DNA of 64,000 bases from JANQMY01 sp965227095 (lineage in GTDB: Bacteria; Pseudomonadota; Alphaproteobacteria; JANQMY01): assembly GCA_965227095.1 (NCBI GenBank), contig CBDDFL010000001.1:310001-374000 (forward strand). The letters run 5' to 3'. This document shows positions 54,490 through 63,583 of this stretch, in pieces. A model generated the notes under the pieces. It worked only from the letters and a program-made list of their open reading frames with translations, was not told the DNA's origin and did no database searches. A program made the position numbers and the translations under genes. Each line of letters starts with the position of its first letter. The stretch's first letter is position 1.

Positions 54490-54501
54490 GTACATTTGTA
54501 C
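54490..54501. promoter_or_regulatory. Cluster B operator between hydrolase and SDR genes
   Basis: GTACATTTGTAC, perfect arms, in the divergent region between the genes starting at 54396 and 54659. Confidence 0.75.
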
Positions 54502-54658
54502 TATTATGGTTTATGCTTGGCAACATAGATCCATCGGAACGGTGGAGCCATCTCGATGGCGCAATAGAGGCGTACACAGAAATTTAGACAGCGCCCGTTT
54601 GGAACATCGGAAGCGTACTGCCGATGGCCAAGGACGGTGCTCTCTGGGGAGAAAGTAG

Positions 54659-55444
54659 ATTACTGCAAAATCAAACTTAAACCTGGCGGGGAGACGCCTG
54701 CTGGTCACGGGGGCGGCCGGAGGAATTGGCCTCTCTATTGCGACGACCTTAGCCAATTTAGGCGCACGCGTGGTCATTAACGACATTGATGCCGAACGGA
54801 TCGCCCTGGCGACACGCAGCAACGACACGCTCTGCGGGATTGCGGGAGACGTGTCGGATGAAGATTCCGCTAAAAGACTAGTGGCTTCGGCTGCCGAGCA
54901 TCTCGGAGGATTGGACGGACTGGTGAACAATGCGGGAATTGCTGAGCCGATCAAAGGGACTATGCGTCAGCAAACCGAAGATTGGCGCCGGGTTATCGAT
55001 GTCAACCTTCAGGGCGTCTTTCTGATGTCGCGTGAAACCGCCAAGTGCATGAAGGAAGGAGGCTCGATCGTTAATATTGCGTCGGTCGCCGGCTTGGTCG
55101 GACTCCCGGCTTCAAACGCCTACGGGGTTAGCAAGGCGGGTGTTGTCATGATGACCCGAACAATGGCCTGCGACCTCGCCCGCTTCGGCATTCGTGTCAA
55201 TGCGATCGCTCCCGGTTTTATCCAAGCACCCATGGCTGAGGTGATGACAAACCAGGTCTCTTATGACACCGACGCCATCGTGCGGCGCGTCCCACTGGGG
55301 CGCCCCGGCAATGCTCCGGAAGTCGCCAATGCCGCGGCCTTCCTTTTGTCGGGACTTGCGAGCTTCATTACTGGCGCCGTGGTGCCGGTTGACGGGGGAA
55401 TGTCGGCGTTTGGAGGCTTTGGAAATGCAGCGCCCGCTGGCTGA
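54659..55444 (+). CDS. Short-chain dehydrogenase/reductase, probable ATT start
   Basis: A 261-residue SDR. VTGAAGGIGLSIA is the NAD(P)-binding TGxxxGIG motif, NNAGIA the stabilising motif, SVAGL the catalytic Ser region and YGVSK the Tyr-Lys pair; PVDGGMSAFG closes the fold. The first standard start (GTG at 54770) lies after the TGxxxGIG motif and would destroy the fold. The frame opens after a TAG at 54656; the next codon ATT at 54659 gives ITAKSNLNLAGRRLLVTG, a typical SDR N-terminus. GGGGAGA lies 6 bases before it. It begins a rightward unit with a hydrolase and a transporter. Confidence 0.86.
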   Translation: MTAKSNLNLAGRRLLVTGAAGGIGLSIATTLANLGARVVINDIDAERIALATRSNDTLCGIAGDVSDEDSAKRLVASAAEHLGGLDGLVNNAGIAEPIKGTMRQQTEDWRRVIDVNLQGVFLMSRETAKCMKEGGSIVNIASVAGLVGLPASNAYGVSKAGVVMMTRTMACDLARFGIRVNAIAPGFIQAPMAEVMTNQVSYDTDAIVRRVPLGRPGNAPEVANAAAFLLSGLASFITGAVVPVDGGMSAFGGFGNAAPAG

Positions 55445-55545
55445 CATCCGCTCTAGACGCGGACAGCGACAGTACCTCGCCTAAGGCGGTCGCCAATCAG
55501 AGTTTCACACAGCCAGGAAGTTCAAGTCCGCAAGGAAAACACGAA

Positions 55546-56544
55546 ATGATCAAAATCTTGACGATAGTTTCGGCGACAACCGTCGTTCTCCTACTTGCAA
55601 TCATAATCGATTTCATCTGGTGGCGAAATGCCCACCTAACATCGATCAAGAATCAACTCAAAACAGTTGAGGTGTCTGGCTCGGAAATTGCGTATACGGA
55701 CATTGGGTCAGGCGAGCCCATTCTTTACATCTATGGTGGAGGGTCAGGGCCCGACAGTGTGTCGCAATTTAGATGGTTGGCTGACGAAGGGTATCGATTG
55801 ATCTCAGTCAACCGCGAGGGCTATCTCGGGCGGCCATTAACTGACGGTGTGACCTTTGCAACGCAGGCGGACGATGCTGCGGCAGTTCTTGAGGCGCTGG
55901 GAATCGAGAAGGCCCATATCTTTGGCGTATCCATGGGGGGGCCGGGTGCCATTACTTTCGCTGACCGCTACCCTCAAAAGTCCAAAAGTTTGATGCTTTG
56001 GTCAGCCATTTCCAAAACTTACGCCCCAAACCCTGAGACAGCGGATACACCACTCGCAAGAGCCGTGCTCAAATCGCCTGCAAGCATCAAAGATCTGATT
56101 TCATGGTCGATGGCGCGATCGGCGCGCTTTTTTCCTGCGACCCTCATGACCGAGTTTCTTCGGACTGAGGCAGATCTGAGCGATCAAGAAACCAAGGACA
56201 TTATCCACGAAGAACTTAAAGTGTTGGGCCGGAAGCGGGAGCTTATCGAGTTCATAAATTCGATCACGCCTATGAGTGCTCGATTTGACGGAATGATGTA
56301 CGAGTTGGATCTGACCGAAGGCGAATGGTATGGGCCCTTCCGGCATCCGGAAATACCGCTTTTATCCGCGCACAGCCAAGTCGATACGGACGTGCCGATC
56401 GACCACCAGACCTATGTCCAACAGCAGCGACCCGACGGCGTGTTTGTAACTGTTCGCGCAGGTGGACACTTCTGCTGGTGGGGCATTGAGGGCAATCGAG
56501 TTCGCGACGCAACACTTGCGTTCCTTGCCGATCACGCTCGATAG
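55546..56544 (+). CDS. Membrane-anchored alpha/beta hydrolase
   Basis: A 332-residue hydrolase with an N-terminal hydrophobic anchor (about residues 4-24: LTIVSATTVVLLLAIIIDFI). IYGGGSGPDS is the oxyanion loop, FGVSMGGPGA the nucleophile elbow with intact Ser, and VRAGGHFCWWG the catalytic His region. The anchor suggests an active site at the periplasmic face. Substrate unknown; epoxide hydrolase or lactonase relatives are possible. It follows the SDR gene by 101 bases and is 8 bases from the transporter gene. Confidence 0.85.
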   Translation: MIKILTIVSATTVVLLLAIIIDFIWWRNAHLTSIKNQLKTVEVSGSEIAYTDIGSGEPILYIYGGGSGPDSVSQFRWLADEGYRLISVNREGYLGRPLTDGVTFATQADDAAAVLEALGIEKAHIFGVSMGGPGAITFADRYPQKSKSLMLWSAISKTYAPNPETADTPLARAVLKSPASIKDLISWSMARSARFFPATLMTEFLRTEADLSDQETKDIIHEELKVLGRKRELIEFINSITPMSARFDGMMYELDLTEGEWYGPFRHPEIPLLSAHSQVDTDVPIDHQTYVQQQRPDGVFVTVRAGGHFCWWGIEGNRVRDATLAFLADHAR

Positions 56545-56552
56545 ACATTCTC

Positions 56553-57992
56553 GTGCACGCGCCTCCACTAAGCCTTCGAGAAAGATACGCATACGGCATC
56601 GGTCAGATGGCTGAAGGACTGTTTACTAGTTCTTTCTCAGTCTTCCTCTTTTTCTACTACAATCAGGTACTCGGCCTCGGGGCCGGCCTTGCCGGAACGG
56701 CTCTTCTCATCGGTTTGATCTTCGACGCCGTTTCGGACCCGCTTGCCGGTGCCGTTTCCGACCGGTTGAAAACCTCTTGGGGTCGGCGTCATCCACTTAT
56801 GTTGGCGTCTGCGGTGCCGCTTGCGATCAGCGTCATTGCCCTTTTTTCACCCCCTGCACAACTATCAATTTTCTGGCTCTTCATCTGGCTATGCGCATTC
56901 AATATCGCCGCACGCCTGGCGTTGACGCTGTTTTACGTTCCCCACATGGCCTTGGGGGCGGAACTCGCCGTAGGCTATCACGAACGAAATCGCATCGTCG
57001 CGATAAGGCAGTTCTTCTCGTTGTTTGGATATGTTTCTGCCATGGCTCTCGGTTTTGGTTTTTTCTTTGCTGACAGCGCTCAACATCCGAATGGCCAGCT
57101 TAACGGCTCCGCTTACCTACCCTTTGCGGTGGCCTTGGGCACAATCATGACACTCTTGGTCCTGACCACCGTCTTCGGAACTCTCACACGCATTCCCCAT
57201 TTGTCACAACCGCCGCCAAGTCACAATCTAGGCGTACGGACCTTTTTGAGAGAAAACGCGGAAGCCCTGATGCAGCCAAACTTCTTGGCTTTGTTTCTGG
57301 GGATTCTCGGATTTTATGCCGTGAACGGAGCTCGCTATACCTTGCTCCTACACATGAATATCCACTACTGGCAGCTGAACTCGGATCAGAACTTCGCCTT
57401 GGTGATCGTCGGCACGCTGTCGACCGCGCTGTCGATTCCTGTTTGGGCCTACCTCACTCGCTATGTGGAGAAGAAACCGGCCTTCATGCTGGGTTTGGCC
57501 GGGTGGTGCGGATTTGTGATATTGCCTCCCAGTCTTGCACTTGTGGGCGTCCTTTCGCGCGACGACCATACGATCACATTCCCCGCCTTGATGGTCATGG
57601 CAACGTTGGCCGGATTCGGTGGTGCGGCGACGACAGTACTGGGAGGGTCCATGGTTGCAGATTGTATCGACGAGCATGAACTTCAGACAGGCCGTCGCCA
57701 AGAAGGCATTTTCTTTGGAATCTATGCGTTCGCAGGAAAAGCGCTCATTGGAGTCGGTACCTGGATCGGCGGGATTGCGCTCGACCTAATCAACTTTCCG
57801 GTCAACGCAACCATCGGACAAGTACCGGCGGATACGCTCACCGCTCTTGCGATAGTCGATGGACCTGTGCTCGCGCTGGGTGGGGTGGCTTCTTTTTTGT
57901 TCCTCACTCGTTACCAAATTTCGAAAAAACGCCACGCCCAAACATTGCTGCTACTTGAAAAGCAAAAAAATCCGGGGCACTCATGTCTCTGA
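56553..57992 (+). CDS. MFS/GPH-type transporter
   Basis: A 479-residue symporter with about 12 membrane segments, of the glycoside-pentoside-hexuronide (MelB-like) group. FDAVSDPLAGAVSDR and SWGRRHPLM form the family signature near residues 57-80. Members carry sugars or small acids by cation symport; cluster members in degraders may take up the catabolic substrate. It begins with GTG 8 bases after the hydrolase stop, so it is probably co-transcribed with the SDR and hydrolase genes. Confidence 0.86.
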   Translation: MHAPPLSLRERYAYGIGQMAEGLFTSSFSVFLFFYYNQVLGLGAGLAGTALLIGLIFDAVSDPLAGAVSDRLKTSWGRRHPLMLASAVPLAISVIALFSPPAQLSIFWLFIWLCAFNIAARLALTLFYVPHMALGAELAVGYHERNRIVAIRQFFSLFGYVSAMALGFGFFFADSAQHPNGQLNGSAYLPFAVALGTIMTLLVLTTVFGTLTRIPHLSQPPPSHNLGVRTFLRENAEALMQPNFLALFLGILGFYAVNGARYTLLLHMNIHYWQLNSDQNFALVIVGTLSTALSIPVWAYLTRYVEKKPAFMLGLAGWCGFVILPPSLALVGVLSRDDHTITFPALMVMATLAGFGGAATTVLGGSMVADCIDEHELQTGRRQEGIFFGIYAFAGKALIGVGTWIGGIALDLINFPVNATIGQVPADTLTALAIVDGPVLALGGVASFLFLTRYQISKKRHAQTLLLLEKQKNPGHSCL

Positions 57993-58853
57993 CCACGCAT
58001 GGCAAGAATTCCACCGCTTTTGAATAAACAAGTGCCTCCGGCACACCGACGGGCCATCGCCAACAAAAAAAGATCCGGCTGCACGCCGCATCGTTGAACC
58101 TTCTAAAACTGCATATTTAGCGATTTCTTTCGTTCAGTGACTATCGGCGCTCAACAACTCGCCATCAAACAAGCCTCTTCTCGGAGGCGCACAAATACGA
58201 CGCTGCCAATGTTGAATGACCCTCAGTTGTCTCTACTATTAAATCAGATTTTCGCATCGAAATTAGGGCACATCGGCGAAGGTGGATCCAGCCCGTTCTA
58301 TCGCGTGAAAAGAGAGTTTGCACGATCAGCGTTACAGCAAACTGCCAGGCTCAACCCCCAAAGCTTCCGATATCTGCTCAAGAATTAACGCCGTCGGGTT
58401 TCGCCCCCTTTTCAACACCACTTATTTTGGCCCGATGGAAGCCGCACTTGAAGGAAGGGTCCACCTGCGACCGGCCTTTTTGTTGGCGAAAATCGCATCC
58501 ATGCTCAGAAACTGAATCACCGGGCGCTCTCGCGACATCGATCTTCACGTTTAATCATCGCTAGTATGGCGGTCGCTCGAAAACAACGAACTCGCTCAGG
58601 CGGTGATGGCATCGCGAGTCTGAATTATCGAAGAGACAGTGTTTCAAGCTTGGCCGTAAAAATGAGGCTCGCTGCAATGCCGGCTTCGCTTCGGATTTTG
58701 GAGAATCGGAACAAAGTGAACGGAGATCTTGGAGTACAGTGAGTGTGGGTGAGCCGCAATTGGTCCCAGTGGAGGTCCAACCGGCGCCCTAACTCTTTGA
58801 AGTGTCGTGATCTTCTACAGAAAAAATTAGCTCTGACATTAGAGACATTTGGC
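57993..58853. other. Long gap before tRNA-Ser
   Basis: About 860 bases. A plus-strand frame at 58137-58388 (83 residues) has no domain and is not called. No conserved RNA or IS remnant was recognised. Confidence 0.5.
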
Positions 58854-58942
58854 TGGCGGAGAGAGAGGGATTCGAACCCTCGGTACTCAAAGAGCACAAC
58901 GGTTTTCGAGACCGCCCCGTTCGACCACTCCGGCATCTCTCC
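58854..58942 (-). tRNA. tRNA-Ser (anticodon CGA)
   Basis: Class II tRNA of 89 bases with CCA encoded. Acceptor arm GGAGAGA/TCTCTCC, D arm beginning GCCGGAGTGGTCG, anticodon loop CTCGAAA (CGA, reads TCG), long variable arm typical of Ser, and the T loop GGTTCGAATCC. Confidence 0.95.
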
Positions 58943-58964
58943 GTTCGACCGCCTCTTTTAGATT

Positions 58965-59029
58965 GAGTGGTCGAACTTTTCAAACAAATAGCGGGCGCCG
59001 CCCGCGGGCGACCACTCCGACATTTCTCC
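58965..59029. repeat. Partial copy of tRNA-Ser 5' end with an inverted repeat
   Basis: Bases 59010-59029 match tRNA bases 58923-58942 at 18 of 20 positions, in the same orientation. GAGTGGTCG at 58965-58973 also inverts CGACCACTC at 59009-59017. The fragment lacks the rest of the tRNA, so it is not a functional gene; it may be a remnant of integration or duplication. Confidence 0.6.
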
Positions 59030-59193
59030 GATATCAAGCTGTTCCGTCGCTGAAAGGTCTGACCTGCGACCGCCCCATTTAAAATGATCGATCGGATTGG
59101 TCCAAAGCTCAGGACAAAAAAAGGCGAGGCGGCCCTGGGGGAGCACACCTCGCAAGTCTCGGGGTTTGATTAGAAAATGGTCTAAAATTGGAT

Positions 59194-59373
59194 TTAGGCG
59201 GTAAGGCCCGGCACAACCAACAAAAGAGGCGCTACATACCCCATCCATGTCATGGCTTTGATCGCGCCCTTACGGCTGTATGACCGGCGTGGACCTTCGG
59301 CATGGCGTCCAAGATAGGCCATGCGCCCGCGAGGCATGGTGGCGCCTCTGAACAGAATCATTTCGCGTTGCAT
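59194..59373 (-). CDS. Small hypothetical protein
   Basis: A 59-residue basic protein with a hydrophobic C-terminal stretch (MGYVAPLLLVVPGL). AGGAG lies 7 bases before the ATG at 59373. I do not recognise the family. It could be a small membrane protein; support is limited to the Shine-Dalgarno and composition. Confidence 0.45.
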   Translation of the reverse strand: MQREMILFRGATMPRGRMAYLGRHAEGPRRSYSRKGAIKAMTWMGYVAPLLLVVPGLTA

Positions 59374-59527
59374 TGCATCTCTCCTTTTGCGCATTCCGAA
59401 AGGGGCGGGTCAGCGCCCCCTCATGAAAAGGAAGATGTCATGCACACGTGAGAGTACCCGTTGGACCCACCGTGTGATCCAGCGTGGAATTATGCGAAAT
59501 CGGCAAAAAAACCAATCCAGCCGCGCG

Positions 59528-60049
59528 TTATTGAAGAAGTGAGTCCATTTCACTCAACCACGCGTCGATGCGTTGTTGGTTGACGCCCATATCCGACTGC
59601 CCGAAAACGGAGCGGCTATAGATGGCCAATGTGGATTGCCGGTCCCCCAAATCAATAAACCGCACTGTGATCCAATCCGGATACTGCATCAGCTCTGTGC
59701 GTTGAACGTAATCCACCTGATTGACGTCGCCATTGTCGATGGATTTTTGTTCAATACGGGGTTTCGACTCCACAACGTCATACCACACAGACGCCAAGTC
59801 TTCCGCAGTGGTGGGATAAACCGCACTGACACGGTGTTGCTGGCCATTACACAGATCCTCGGGGCACACCAGATATTGGTTTGGCGAGTCTTTCAGGACC
59901 AAGGTCGAAAATTCAATCGACTCTCCAGGTCCCTCGGGAAAGAATCCGATCATCATGTCATCTGTCCGGATGAGCGTGAAAAACACGGTTATCGCGACCA
60001 CCAGAACCACGAGCAGCAGACCGATACCCTTCAACAGTCGCATAATCAT
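59528..60049 (-). CDS. DUF1499 family protein
   Basis: A 173-residue protein with an N-terminal membrane anchor (about residues 5-25: LKGIGLLLVVLVVAITVFF). The remainder matches DUF1499 (LVCPEDLCN, DYVQRTELMQYPDWITVRFI, STLAIYSRS). Function unknown. The ATG at 60049 overlaps the stop of the upstream phosphotransferase gene (ATGA), so the two are translated together. Confidence 0.8.
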   Translation of the reverse strand: MIMRLLKGIGLLLVVLVVAITVFFTLIRTDDMMIGFFPEGPGESIEFSTLVLKDSPNQYLVCPEDLCNGQQHRVSAVYPTTAEDLASVWYDVVESKPRIEQKSIDNGDVNQVDYVQRTELMQYPDWITVRFIDLGDRQSTLAIYSRSVFGQSDMGVNQQRIDAWLSEMDSLLQ

Positions 60050-61119
60050 TCGACTGCTCCCGCAATTTGTGCCTGGGCCCACGCCTCGACGGCCAGCGGT
60101 TGTATGCGCCCCTGAAGTTCTAATGCTTTGGGGTTATTCGCGGTTCCATCGCGCACGCGCCCAATAATCCCTTGGGCGATCGCGGCCGAGCGGAACAAAT
60201 TATACGCTTTGTAAAAGGCAATGTTGTCCACCGGCGGGCGCCCCACACGCTCGCAATATCGCGCGATGTAGGCTTCAAAACTGGGAATGCCAAGAGCATC
60301 CAAATCCACGGTGGTGTAGTTCGGGCGCGTTTCGTTTTCAATTCGCGGCAGGTACCAAGCTTGCGTGTTGTAGGTGAGGTCACCCAGCGGATGTCCGGTG
60401 GTGCTCAACTCCCAATCCAGCACGGCCACCACACGCGGCTCCGTGGGATGGAACATAATGTTGTGCATCGCATAGTCGCCATGGATCAAGCAGGTGGTCT
60501 CGTCCTCCGGGACATTTGCCGGTAGCCAGTCGATGAGCCGGTCCATTTCCGGAATCTTTTCTGTTTCAGAGGCCACATACTGCTTGGACCACCGGGAAAT
60601 TTGCCGGGCGAAATAGTTCCCAGGCCGGCCAAAATCCTCCAGGCCAATGGCCACATGATCGATCCCATGCAGCTTCGCTAACGTCTCGTTCATGGAATCG
60701 AAGGCCTTGGTTCGCTCTTCTTTCGAGAGCTCTTCCATGATGCCATCCCAAAACACCCGGCCTTCCACATGGTTCATCACAAAAAACATCGTGCCGGTGA
60801 TGCTGTCGTCCTCGCACAGTACATGGGCCTTGGGCACAGGGAAATCGGTCTGGTTCAGCGCGCTGATGACACGGAATTCGCGGTCCACCGCATGCGCCGA
60901 CGGCAGCAACTTGCCGGGGGGTTTCCGGCGCAGCACATAATTCTGTTTGGGCGTCACCAGCATGTAGGTGGGGTTGGACTGACCCCCTTCGAATTGACGC
61001 ACCACCATCGGCCCGTCGAAACCGTCAATCCGTTCGGCGAGATAGTCAAACAACTTGGCTTCATCAAATTGATGGGCTGGCAAGACCGGCACTGTTCCTG
61101 CCGGCATCTCCTGAGTCAT
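60046..61119 (-). CDS. Phosphotransferase family protein (ACAD10/11 kinase-like)
   Basis: A 357-residue kinase-fold protein. FEGGQSNPTYML is the glycine-rich region, VLRRKPPGKLLPSAH contains the ATP-binding Lys, LIHGDYAMHNIMFH the catalytic loop and AVLDWELST the metal-binding Asp. This group is the bacterial counterpart of the ACAD10/ACAD11 kinase domain that phosphorylates 4-hydroxyacyl-CoA. It is distinct from the cluster A phosphotransferase. It is coupled to the DUF1499 gene. AGGATG precedes the ATG. Confidence 0.87.
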   Translation of the reverse strand: MTQEMPAGTVPVLPAHQFDEAKLFDYLAERIDGFDGPMVVRQFEGGQSNPTYMLVTPKQNYVLRRKPPGKLLPSAHAVDREFRVISALNQTDFPVPKAHVLCEDDSITGTMFFVMNHVEGRVFWDGIMEELSKEERTKAFDSMNETLAKLHGIDHVAIGLEDFGRPGNYFARQISRWSKQYVASETEKIPEMDRLIDWLPANVPEDETTCLIHGDYAMHNIMFHPTEPRVVAVLDWELSTTGHPLGDLTYNTQAWYLPRIENETRPNYTTVDLDALGIPSFEAYIARYCERVGRPPVDNIAFYKAYNLFRSAAIAQGIIGRVRDGTANNPKALELQGRIQPLAVEAWAQAQIAGAVE

Positions 61120-61307
61120 AAACGCATCCTGTTCTTCTGTTTTTTCGCATCTGAGCCAAAGCAGCAGGACACGTCAAGGGCGGGCAAATAAGAAGGGCGA
61201 TGCCCTGGCCTTTCTGCGGGTGATATGGCTAATATGCCGCCGCTCAAAGGCCATCACAGGAACGCCTTTGCCGCATTGTTCAAGAGGTCACCAAATAGGG
61301 GTTTGTT

Positions 61308-61910
61308 ATGGTTGGATCGCTCATTTTCCGTCGTCCGACAGCGTTTTTTTTAATCGTTGCCTCATGTCTCGCCTTTACGTCTGTCATCACATTTGCAGAG
61401 ACGGCCCCAGCCCCTAAAACGGAAACAACGGCTCCGGCCCCGGCGAGTTCTGACACAGCCCCAAAATTGCTGACCACCTTGTCCTACAAAACCGTCGCGG
61501 ATCTGCTGGGCGGCACGGAGATCACGAGTGAGCTTGTCACCTCTGACGACGGGGTGAGCTACTTGGTCGGCACCTATCGCAACACCAGTTTCATCATGCG
61601 GCTCATCGGCTGCGAAACCAAAAAGTCCGAAAAATGTACGACCCTTGCGATCTTCGCCAACTTTCTGGAAGGCGAGGGCCAAAAAATCACTGCAGAGGAC
61701 AAAGCCAAAATCAATCAGTACAATGAAAACGAAGTGTTTGGGCGCGCCTATTTTTCGGAAGACGAAACCTCTTTGGGCATCGACACGGTGATCAGCATCG
61801 AAGGGGGTGCCACCGATGCTTACGTCAAAGCCCAATTGGGTAACTGGAAAAGGGCCTTGGGCCGCTTTCTATCGCAATTGGCCGACGAAGACGCAAAGTC
61901 GGCTGAATAA
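61308..61910 (+). CDS. YbjN-domain secreted protein
   Basis: A 200-residue protein with a signal peptide (about 1-31, ending near TFAET), a Pro/Ala/Thr-rich linker (APAPKTETTAPAPASS) and a YbjN-like domain (TLSYKTVADLL, FIMRLIGCET, ANFLEGEG). The family relates to type III secretion chaperones but members here are periplasmic and of unknown function. It stands alone. Confidence 0.72.
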   Translation: MVGSLIFRRPTAFFLIVASCLAFTSVITFAETAPAPKTETTAPAPASSDTAPKLLTTLSYKTVADLLGGTEITSELVTSDDGVSYLVGTYRNTSFIMRLIGCETKKSEKCTTLAIFANFLEGEGQKITAEDKAKINQYNENEVFGRAYFSEDETSLGIDTVISIEGGATDAYVKAQLGNWKRALGRFLSQLADEDAKSAE

Positions 61911-61996
61911 CCATCGGGTTACGTGGGATTTTAATCAAATGATTAAGCGGACCTAAACGCCGGTCGGCTAGGCTGCCGGGCACATGGAGGTGCCCG

Positions 61997-62383
61997 ATGC
62001 GTAAATCACTCACTCTTGCTGCTGTCCTTTTTGTTGTTGCCTGCGGGTCGTTGGAAAACGACATGGCTGCCAATCAGTGCGATGCCGCTCAATGGAAAGG
62101 CTTCGGCTTTGAAGATGGCGTTCGCGGCATGGATGCCGGCAGTTTTGGAGCACGTAACGGCGATTGCGATCCCGCCGCGAACGATATTCGCCGTGAACGC
62201 TATATGGCCGGCTATGCCGACGGTGTGGCGCGCTTTTGTACGGCTGAGAACGGGTACAATCAGGGCGCAACCGGTTATGTCTATAAAGGCATTTGCCCCA
62301 TCGCCCTTGAAGACACGTTCGTCAAAGCGTTGAAAGAAGGGCACCGTGCAGCGCAACGCCAGAAAGTTGCCGGCACGATCTAA
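61997..62383 (+). CDS. DUF2799-like lipoprotein
   Basis: A 128-residue protein with a lipoprotein signal (LTLAAVLFVVACGS, Cys at about 16). The mature part, with QWKGFGFEDGVRG, YMAGYADGVARFC and ALKEGH, resembles DUF2799. GGAGG lies before the ATG. It probably sits at the outer or inner membrane facing the periplasm; function unknown. Confidence 0.75.
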   Translation: MRKSLTLAAVLFVVACGSLENDMAANQCDAAQWKGFGFEDGVRGMDAGSFGARNGDCDPAANDIRRERYMAGYADGVARFCTAENGYNQGATGYVYKGICPIALEDTFVKALKEGHRAAQRQKVAGTI

Positions 62384-62391
62384 CCCGCTTT

Positions 62392-62847
62392 CTATTGGCT
62401 GGTTCCCAAGCGCTTCTGCCGCTGGACCGCGTTTTCCAGCGACTGCAGGAACTGGGATCGATCTTTCTTTGAAAATTCCGGGTGCCGGGTTTGACCACCC
62501 TGCTCCCGCAAATGGGCGCTGAGGTCGCGCATGGCGAGCGCCATGCCAATCGACGCCTCGCTAAACGCATCTCCGTTCGGCTTCAGGGCCACCCCTTGAG
62601 CTTTGAGACACCGATCCGCCAGCGGAATATCCGCGGTGACGACAATATCGCCAGGCGCTAAATTGTCGGCGATCCAATCGTCCGCGGCGTCCGGCCCGTC
62701 ATCGACAACAATTCGCACCACCGAAAACCCGTCCGGTAAGCGCATGGGTGCATTGGAAACGAACACAACACCCAAGCTGTGGCGATCGGCGACGCGCACA
62801 ATTTCCTGTTTTACCGGACACGCATCCGCGTCCACCAGAATTCTCAC
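62392..62847 (-). CDS. YaiI/YqxD family protein (DUF188)
   Basis: A 151-residue protein. ILVDADACPVKQEIVRVA at the N-terminus and NLAPGDIVVTADIPLADRC match the DUF188 family of predicted PIN-like nucleases. It is a widespread stand-alone gene with no proven role. Starts with GTG. Confidence 0.88.
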   Translation of the reverse strand: MRILVDADACPVKQEIVRVADRHSLGVVFVSNAPMRLPDGFSVVRIVVDDGPDAADDWIADNLAPGDIVVTADIPLADRCLKAQGVALKPNGDAFSEASIGMALAMRDLSAHLREQGGQTRHPEFSKKDRSQFLQSLENAVQRQKRLGTSQ

Positions 62848-62892
62848 AACGCTAGGATCTTCCGTTACTTGAGACGGTTCACAATGGGCTGC

Positions 62893-63345
62893 CTAATCCA
62901 CGGGGCTGGCTTCGTGACGTATATCGGCCACCACTTCGCTGCCGGTGCCCTTCACGAGAACAATCGCCCATGGCGTAATGGTCTCGCCTGACGGTGTGCC
63001 GTGCTTATGGTTAAGCTTCACTTCAATACGGCCGTCATCGTCTTGCACATTGCGCACGCGCAACCGGTCGCCATCGGGACGTGGGCCTAGAAAGATGCCG
63101 ACCCCCGTGTTCTTACCCGGGACGAAAGTCGCTTTCGCCGGTTTCCCGACCATGGACCAAAGCTTGTGCCACCCTTCGGGAGACGTGGCCACGTAGATGC
63201 CCTCTTCTTGCGGGCCGGATGATCCCGCAAACTTGTTAAACCCCAAGTCATCATCGGCCTTGCTGGCCGCCGTGGTGAAAGCAACCATTGCAACTAAAAA
63301 AGCCATCGAACCGATATGCCTAATCAAACTGCGCATTTTGAACAT
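62893..63345 (-). CDS. Secreted hypothetical protein
   Basis: A 150-residue protein with a signal peptide (about 1-30, ending near ASKADD). The mature part has GIYVATSPEGWHKLW and WAIVLVKGTG, a small all-beta domain that I cannot assign with confidence; PrcB-like is one option. GGAGG lies before the ATG at 63345, which is chosen over a longer frame to 63396. Confidence 0.65.
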   Translation of the reverse strand: MFKMRSLIRHIGSMAFLVAMVAFTTAASKADDDLGFNKFAGSSGPQEEGIYVATSPEGWHKLWSMVGKPAKATFVPGKNTGVGIFLGPRPDGDRLRVRNVQDDDGRIEVKLNHKHGTPSGETITPWAIVLVKGTGSEVVADIRHEASPVD

Positions 63346-63583
63346 AACAGTGCCTCCGTTTGAGTCAGCTTGCCCCAAACTCCTTGTGCGGAGCAATATC
63401 TAAAGCGTGACACTTATGTCGCGATCGTTTAGCATCGAAAAAGCTATAAAAATCAATTGGATGCGGTGGCATCGCGCCCCGTGACGCTCGAAAAAAGCCG
63501 ATTGAACAACGCGTCGCACGCAATAAGGTTAACGAAAGTGACAGGCGGCCCGGCCGCCCCTTGCAATCGGGGAGCATGAAACC

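Noticed and set aside
58137..58388. 83-codon plus-strand frame in the gap before tRNA-Ser
   Set aside because: No clear Shine-Dalgarno, no recognisable domain, composition unlike neighbouring genes.
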